Translations under genes and position numbers: made by a program
Assembly: GCF_002975405.1 (NCBI RefSeq)
Contig: NZ_PCPS01000003.1
Location: forward strand, 310,001-374,000
DNA: 64,000 nt
Source of the DNA: Arthrobacter sp. MYb229
Lineage (GTDB): Bacteria; Actinomycetota; Actinomycetes; Actinomycetales; Micrococcaceae
Reading direction: 5' to 3'
In this document: positions 59,093-64,000 of the stretch, piece after piece
Numbering within the stretch: the stretch's first letter is position 1
How the letters are laid out: each line of letters begins with the position of its first letter
Notes under the pieces: generated by a model
The model's input: only the letters and a program-made list of their open reading frames with translations
Database searches by the model: none
Told to the model about the DNA's origin: nothing

Positions 59093-60715
59093 CTGCGTAC
59101 GCCAAACAGCCGCAGCCGCGTTATCGCCTTCTTGACGCTTCCGCTGATCTTATTCACCGCCGGCTGCCAGCCTGCCAGCGGACAGGCTGCTGATGAGCAA
59201 CCCATCTCCCTGCTCACCGCGGCGCTGCCAGAAACCCTGAATCCGCTGGCCGGCTTCGACAGCTACGGCCTAGGGAAAATCAACGAGTCGCTGTTCACCC
59301 TCGAAGGCGAACAGGATCAGCTTCCGAATCTCGTGCCCCTCTTGGCGGCCAAAGAACCAAAAATTTCCGCCGACTCTCTGGTTTGGGATATCTCGCTAAG
59401 CCAAGACATCAAGTTCAGCGACGGCACCACCTTCGACGCCCAAGACGTCGTGGCCAGCTACAAGGCGATCCTCGATCCGCGAACCGCCTCGCCCCTTGCC
59501 GGCAGCTTGGAGAATCTGGAGTCCGTCTCCGCGCCCAACGAACATACCGTGCGCTTTAAGCTCAAGGAAGCGCAGGTGTCCTTCAAGACCTCGCTGCTGA
59601 TCGGCATCGCCCCGGCAGAACTCGTCGACCCGGCAAAACCGGTCGCCGAATCGGCACTCAGCCGCACGCCGGTTGGCACCGGGCCGTATGTCGTGGAGAA
59701 TTTCTCCTCTGCGCAGCTGGTGCTCACCGCCAATCCGAATTACCGCACCGGTCCGGTCCAGGCCTCCCCGGTGATCTACGAGGCGGCGCCCGATGACAAC
59801 GCCCGGAGCCAACGATTGGCCACGGGAGGATTCACCGGCACGGTGCTGCCTCCGCGGCTGGCCCACAGCTTTGCCGGCCGCGCAGGCTACGAGGTGCTCA
59901 CCGCTACCTCGGCGGACTGGCGCGGCATCTCCCTGCCCGCGGAGCATCCGTTCACCTCAGAGCCCGAGGTACGGCTGGCGCTGAACCTCGCGGTCGACCG
60001 CGAGCAGCTGATCGACGCCGTGCTCGATGGCAGCGGCCGGCCGGCATATACCTTCGTTTCCCCCGAATACGGCCGGAATTATGCGGCGAAGGCGACCTTC
60101 GCGCATGACCCGGAACGCGCCGCCGCCTTGCTCGACAAGTCCGGTTGGGTCGAGTCGGAGCACGGGGTTCGCAGCAAGGACGGGGCCGAGGCGGCATTCA
60201 CCGTGCTGTACAACCCGGGAGATTCCTTGCGCCGCGACCTCTCCCTGGCGGTGGCAGCGCAACTAGCCGAATTCGGCATCACGGTGGATGTTCGGGCAGC
60301 GACCTTTGACGAGGCCGAGCCACGCAGCACCCAAGATGCCATCATGCTCGGCGGTGGCGACGACCCCTACGACGTTGATACCCAACTCTATAAAATGCTC
60401 CATTCCTCCTACCCGGAAGCCGGGGCCTACTATGACAACCCCAGCCGGTATGCCGACTCGGAGATGGACGAACAGCTGCATATCGGACGCACCAATCTGG
60501 ACCCGGACGCGCGGTCCGCGGCCTACCGGAAGGTTCAGCAGCGCTACGTTCAGCAGCCTTCCATGCTCCTGCTCGCCTTCCTGGACCACACCTACGTGCA
60601 GCGCAGCGACGTCAGCGAACACTGGAATACCTCCTCGCTGCTCCTGGAACCCCACGACCACGGAACCACCTGGGGCCCTTGGGCAAAAATCCATGAATGG
60701 ACCCGCAAGCAATGA
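59093..60715 (+). CDS. ABC importer substrate-binding lipoprotein (nickel/peptide class) with an apparent CTG start
   Basis: A 540-residue SBP_bac_5 lipoprotein. The N-terminus RTPNSRSRVIAFLTLPLIL followed by FTAGC forms a lipoprotein signal with Cys at the lipobox. Later blocks, LPETLNPLAGFDS, SDGTTFDAQDVVASYKAILD and TPVGTGPYVVENF, are typical of the NikA/DppA/CntA group. Nickel-chelate binding fits the His-rich ArsR neighbour, but peptide is possible. CTG 59093 is chosen: it has AAAGGA six bases upstream and keeps the basic signal region; the first later start, TTG 59132, removes it. Overlaps the next gene by four bases. Confidence 0.85.
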   Translation: MRTPNSRSRVIAFLTLPLILFTAGCQPASGQAADEQPISLLTAALPETLNPLAGFDSYGLGKINESLFTLEGEQDQLPNLVPLLAAKEPKISADSLVWDISLSQDIKFSDGTTFDAQDVVASYKAILDPRTASPLAGSLENLESVSAPNEHTVRFKLKEAQVSFKTSLLIGIAPAELVDPAKPVAESALSRTPVGTGPYVVENFSSAQLVLTANPNYRTGPVQASPVIYEAAPDDNARSQRLATGGFTGTVLPPRLAHSFAGRAGYEVLTATSADWRGISLPAEHPFTSEPEVRLALNLAVDREQLIDAVLDGSGRPAYTFVSPEYGRNYAAKATFAHDPERAAALLDKSGWVESEHGVRSKDGAEAAFTVLYNPGDSLRRDLSLAVAAQLAEFGITVDVRAATFDEAEPRSTQDAIMLGGGDDPYDVDTQLYKMLHSSYPEAGAYYDNPSRYADSEMDEQLHIGRTNLDPDARSAAYRKVQQRYVQQPSMLLLAFLDHTYVQRSDVSEHWNTSSLLLEPHDHGTTWGPWAKIHEWTRKQ

Positions 60716-61719
60716 CACGGCGCCGCGGGCAGCCAGGTGGCCAACGGCTACGGGTGCGCACCGCCTCAGGCATCCTCGTGCGCCGGTTGCTCCTGGCCCT
60801 GCCGGTCACCGCGGGCATCACCGCCCTGGTGTTCTGGCTGGCCTCTGTTGCTCCTTTCAACCCGTTAGCCAACTATCTCGGCTCGCGCTACGTACGCACC
60901 GATGCCACCCAGCGCGAAGCGCTGAACGAACAGCTGGGGCTGGACACCCCTTGGTTCCTCATGTGGTGGCGCTGGGCAGTAGACGCCGTGCACGGCGACT
61001 GGGGATTCTCCCGGCTCTACGCGCAACCGGTGCGCGAGGTACTGCTTGAACGGTTGCCCTATACCGCGCTGCTAACCCTGACCGGTTTGCTGCTTGCGGT
61101 CGTGGCTTCTCTGCTGCTGGCCTGGCTGGCCGCACGGCACCGAGCGGGCGTCCTGGACCGGGCGGTGGTGCTCTTCGCGCAGTCTGCCCAGGCGCTGCCA
61201 CCCTTCGTCCTGGCCTTGATCGCCATCGCAATCTTTGCGTTGGGATTGGGCATGCCCGCCGGCGGGGCCTCCTCGGCCGGAGCGGCCCCGACCGCCGGCA
61301 CCATGCTGGTGCATCTGATCCTTCCGGCGATGGTCCTGGCCGTGAGCCTCCTGCCCTGGCTGCTGCTGAACCTGCGCAGCTCAATGTTCGAGGTCCTCGA
61401 ATCGGATGCGATACTCGCCGCGCGTGGGCGCGGGGTATCCGAAGCGCAGATCCTGCGCCACGAGGTATTGCCGGTTGCGGCCCTGCCTTTTTTGACCGTG
61501 GTGGGCAGCAGGTTGGGCGAGCTAGTCACCGGGGCGCTCCTCGTGGAGAGCGTATTCGCCTGGCCGGGCATCGCCTCGGCCGTCATCGATGCAGCGGTGG
61601 CGGGAGATTTTGCCCTGCTCGCGGCCGTCACCGCTTGTTCCTGCCTGATGGTTTTTGCCGGCAACGCGTTGGCCGACGCCGGTTACGTCCTGGCGGATCC
61701 GCGGGTGCGCGATGTCTAG
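60712..61719 (+). CDS. ABC transporter permease (NikB/DppB type)
   Basis: A 335-residue inner-membrane permease of the OppB/DppB/NikB family with about six hydrophobic segments. It has a cytosolic Arg-rich N-terminus, the LLALPVTAGITALVFWLASV first helix, RLPYTALLTLTGLLLAV and a C-terminal EAA loop, ILAARGRGVSEAQILRHEVLP. Start ATG 60712 overlaps the binding-protein stop (ATGA). It pairs with the permease domain of the next gene. Confidence 0.88.
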   Translation: MTRRRGQPGGQRLRVRTASGILVRRLLLALPVTAGITALVFWLASVAPFNPLANYLGSRYVRTDATQREALNEQLGLDTPWFLMWWRWAVDAVHGDWGFSRLYAQPVREVLLERLPYTALLTLTGLLLAVVASLLLAWLAARHRAGVLDRAVVLFAQSAQALPPFVLALIAIAIFALGLGMPAGGASSAGAAPTAGTMLVHLILPAMVLAVSLLPWLLLNLRSSMFEVLESDAILAARGRGVSEAQILRHEVLPVAALPFLTVVGSRLGELVTGALLVESVFAWPGIASAVIDAAVAGDFALLAAVTACSCLMVFAGNALADAGYVLADPRVRDV

Positions 61720-63265
61720 ACGACAGCTTTCCGCCGGACTCATGGTTGGCGCGCTGGTGCTCTATGCGGTGTGCGTGCCGTGGCTGAACCCGCAGGCGGT
61801 TCACCGCGCAGACCTCAGCGCCGTCTTTCATCCGCCAAGCCTCGATCACCTGTTCGGCACCGATCAGCTGGGACGGGACCTGTGGGTGCGTTCGGCGCAG
61901 GCGCTGCGGCTCTCACTGCTGCTGGCAGCGGCCTCCGCTGCCGCATCCACGCTCATCGGTGTGGGAGTCGGCGTGCTGGCCGCCTACGCAGGGGGAATCG
62001 TCGACCGGATCGCCATGCGTCTGGTGGACACCTTGAACGCGGTGCCGCACCTGCTGCTGAGCGTGGTGGTGTTGTCCATGTGGCCCGGGCGGTGGTGGGC
62101 TATCGTCGCCGCGATCGCGCTGACGCACTGGACGCAGGTCGCGCGCATTGTCCGTTCGCGTTTGATCAGCGAACGCGAATCACAGTATGTGGCGCTGTCC
62201 CGGGCGGCTGGCGCGCGGCCCCTGGCGATCTGGGTAAATCACCTGATCCCCGCGGTAGCTCCCCAGGCTGCCATCGCCTTGGTGCTGCAGCTGCCCCATG
62301 CCATCTGGCATGAATCGGCATTGTCCTTCCTGGGCGTGGGACTGCCCCCGCAGGCGGCGTCCTTGGGGCTCATCCTGGAAGACGCCCGCGGCGGGGTGCT
62401 CTCCGGAGCCTGGTGGCTGCTGGTGATCCCCGCGGGCTTGCTGGTGCTGCTCAGCGCGGCGCTCTCCGCACTGGCCCACGAATCGGTTCCGCGATCCCGG
62501 ACTCGGCGGCCGGCACCGCAGAACGCTTCCGGGGGATCCGCACCCACCGCAGCGAACCAGCCCGCCATTGAGGTCCGGGACCTGCGGCTCTGGTCCGAGT
62601 CCAAGGCCGGGGTACGCACCGAGATCCTGCACGAGCTGAACTACCAGGCAAAAACCGGACGCGTCAACGTCATCCTCGGGCCTTCCGGCGTCGGCAAAAC
62701 CATGCTGCTGCGAGCCATGGCAGGGGTGCTTCCGCCTGCGCTGCAGGCCACCGGTTCCCTGTTTCTGCATGGGGCACGGCTGCAGTTGGGAACCACGCCT
62801 CATGCCACCGGCGGGCGGTTGGCCTTCGTTCCGGGGTCCGCGGCCACCGCGCTCAATCCGGTGCGCACCGTGGGCGCCACGATGCGACGCGAATTGCGCC
62901 GGCAGCGCCGCGGCAGCTCCGCCAAGGCGGTGGGCCAGGCCTTGGAACGGGTCGGACTGGATGCGCAATTGCGCATGCGCTTTCCGCATGAGCTCTCCGG
63001 CGGCCAGGCCCAACGCGTGCTGCTTGGCTTGGCATTGCTCGGCGACGCGCAGCTGATTCTCCTCGACGAACCGACCTCGGCCTTGGACCCGGCGAGCCGG
63101 CAGCAGCTTGGCGAGGTGCTGCAGGATCTGGCCCGTGCGGGCCGCACCGTTGTCATGGTCACCCATGATCTGGAACTTGCCGCCGAGCTGGCGGACGAGG
63201 TGAGCGTGGTGCAAGACGGCCGCGTGGCGCGCAGCATAGAAACGCGGCAGGAGAAGATCCAATGA
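61712..63265 (+). CDS. Fused ABC permease-ATPase (NikC-NikD type)
   Basis: A 517-residue protein in which a DppC/NikC-like permease (about residues 1-265, with SLLLAAASAAASTLIGVGVG and the EAA-type loop ALSRAAGARPLAIWVNHLIP) is joined directly to an ABC ATPase (about 285-515). Walker A: GPSGVGKT; signature LSGGQAQR; Walker B: LILLDEPTSALD; H-loop TH. The Q-loop position reads FVPGSAATALNP, without Gln. Start ATG 61712 overlaps the upstream stop by eight bases. In most systems these are two genes. Confidence 0.87.
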   Translation: MSRRQLSAGLMVGALVLYAVCVPWLNPQAVHRADLSAVFHPPSLDHLFGTDQLGRDLWVRSAQALRLSLLLAAASAAASTLIGVGVGVLAAYAGGIVDRIAMRLVDTLNAVPHLLLSVVVLSMWPGRWWAIVAAIALTHWTQVARIVRSRLISERESQYVALSRAAGARPLAIWVNHLIPAVAPQAAIALVLQLPHAIWHESALSFLGVGLPPQAASLGLILEDARGGVLSGAWWLLVIPAGLLVLLSAALSALAHESVPRSRTRRPAPQNASGGSAPTAANQPAIEVRDLRLWSESKAGVRTEILHELNYQAKTGRVNVILGPSGVGKTMLLRAMAGVLPPALQATGSLFLHGARLQLGTTPHATGGRLAFVPGSAATALNPVRTVGATMRRELRRQRRGSSAKAVGQALERVGLDAQLRMRFPHELSGGQAQRVLLGLALLGDAQLILLDEPTSALDPASRQQLGEVLQDLARAGRTVVMVTHDLELAAELADEVSVVQDGRVARSIETRQEKIQ

Positions 63266-63978
63266 GCCTGGAATTAGTCGACGTCTGCTCTGGATATCCG
63301 AGTGCGCCGCAGCTGCTTCGCGGGGTAAATCTGCGAATCGAGCGGGGCGAAGTAGTGGGTATCCGAGGGGACTCCGGGGCCGGGAAAAGCACCATGCTCA
63401 ACATTGCGGCATTGCTGAAGTCCCCCGCCAGCGGGCGGGTAGTGGTCGCCGGGCAACCGGTGGACCAGCGCCGCCCGGTGCCGCTGGAAATCCGCACCAA
63501 AATTGGCATCGTGCCCCAGTCCACGCGCGCGGCCACCGATCCCCGACAACGTCTAGGTGCCCTGTTGGCGGCCCCGCTGGCCTTCGCCGACGGCGCGATC
63601 AAGGTCCACCCCGAACGCTACCGCGACCAATTGCACCGGCTATGCCTGCGCGTCGAGCTCGACCCGGGATTGCTGCAACGCCGCGCGGCGGAGGTTTCCG
63701 ATGGCCAGCTCCAGCGGGTGCTGCTGGCGCGCGCGCTGAGCCTGGACCCTTGGGTCCTGGTGTGCGACGAACCGACCGCGCAACTCGATGAGCAGACCAA
63801 GGCAACGATCTTGCGGCTGCTCACGGCGCAGGCGGCGGCAGGTTCGGCGGTGCTGCTGGCCTCGCACGACGCCGTCGGCCTGCACGCGATTTGCGACCGG
63901 GTACTGGACTTCCCCGGCTCATTTATGCCACCTTTAGCCACTGCCCGGAAAGCACCGGGAGCACCAGACCTCGTGTGA
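63262..63978 (+). CDS. ABC transporter ATPase (NikE/DppF type)
   Basis: A 238-residue ATPase completing the importer. Walker A: GDSGAGKST (about residue 36); Q-loop IGIVPQS; signature VSDGQLQR, a variant of LSGGQ; Walker B: WVLVCDEPTAQLD; H-loop SHD. It starts within the fusion gene's stop (ATGA), so all four importer genes are translationally coupled. The stop at 63976 is close to the right edge; nothing further can be read. Confidence 0.88.
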   Translation: MSLELVDVCSGYPSAPQLLRGVNLRIERGEVVGIRGDSGAGKSTMLNIAALLKSPASGRVVVAGQPVDQRRPVPLEIRTKIGIVPQSTRAATDPRQRLGALLAAPLAFADGAIKVHPERYRDQLHRLCLRVELDPGLLQRRAAEVSDGQLQRVLLARALSLDPWVLVCDEPTAQLDEQTKATILRLLTAQAAAGSAVLLASHDAVGLHAICDRVLDFPGSFMPPLATARKAPGAPDLV

Positions 63979-64000
63979 AGCGGCGCCAATCGGTCTCTTT

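Overview
The window is a stretch of chromosome from a high-GC Gram-positive bacterium, most likely a member of the Micrococcaceae close to Arthrobacter/Glutamicibacter. This rests on the dense GC-rich coding, a tRNA Glu-Asp-Phe block beside a minimal zinc metallopeptidase, a RipA/RipC-like NlpC/P60 hydrolase, and an actinobacterial-type ben/cat cluster with a LuxR/ATPase regulator and an extended BenC. No insertion sequence, prophage, rRNA or CRISPR array was seen. The assignment is inferred from gene content, not from a database search.

Layout. 1-7.1 kb: a cut crotonase gene, exonuclease III, an unknown protein, a four-tRNA cluster (Glu, Asp, Phe, Asp), a small metallopeptidase, two gene-poor stretches around a secreted Ala/Val/Asp-rich protein, and a secreted NlpC/P60 hydrolase. 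7.2-18.4 kb: housekeeping genes, namely a universal stress protein, an NCS2 purine permease, a RibD-like reductase, a GNAT/spermidine-synthase-like pair, an O-methyltransferase, a thiamine-binding protein, MepB, a coupled operon GDPD-AlaX-AzlC-AzlD, and a DUF445 protein.

18.5-33.2 kb: the catechol branch of aromatic degradation. A LysR gene, catB and catC read forward, followed by catA. On the reverse strand lie benA-benB-benC-benD-benK and a LuxR-type regulator with an ATPase domain; the benzoate symporter benE reads divergently from benA. Together these take up benzoate, convert it through the cis-diol to catechol, cleave the ring and carry it to beta-ketoadipate enol-lactone. The later steps are not in the window. 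33.2-38.4 kb: xylulokinase, a DeoR regulator, a polyol transporter and a mannitol/arabitol dehydrogenase, best read as D-arabitol use.

38.5-45 kb: a TetR/MFS pair, a membrane-associated unknown, a PLP amino-acid aldolase/deaminase coupled to a lactone oxidase, and a secreted EEP-fold protein that appears to have lost catalytic residues. 45-52.7 kb: a ThDP enzyme, a flavin amino-acid/amine oxidase, an APC permease, a PucR activator and a nitrilase-family amidase. This looks like an uncharacterised amino-acid or amine catabolic module and is the best candidate here for something new. 53.7-58.6 kb: a CynX-type transporter with an apparent ACG start, then a large D-lactate-dehydrogenase-type flavoprotein with its divergent GntR regulator. 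58.6-64 kb: an ArsR regulator divergent from an ABC importer of the nickel/peptide class, with an apparent CTG start for the binding lipoprotein and a permease-ATPase fusion.
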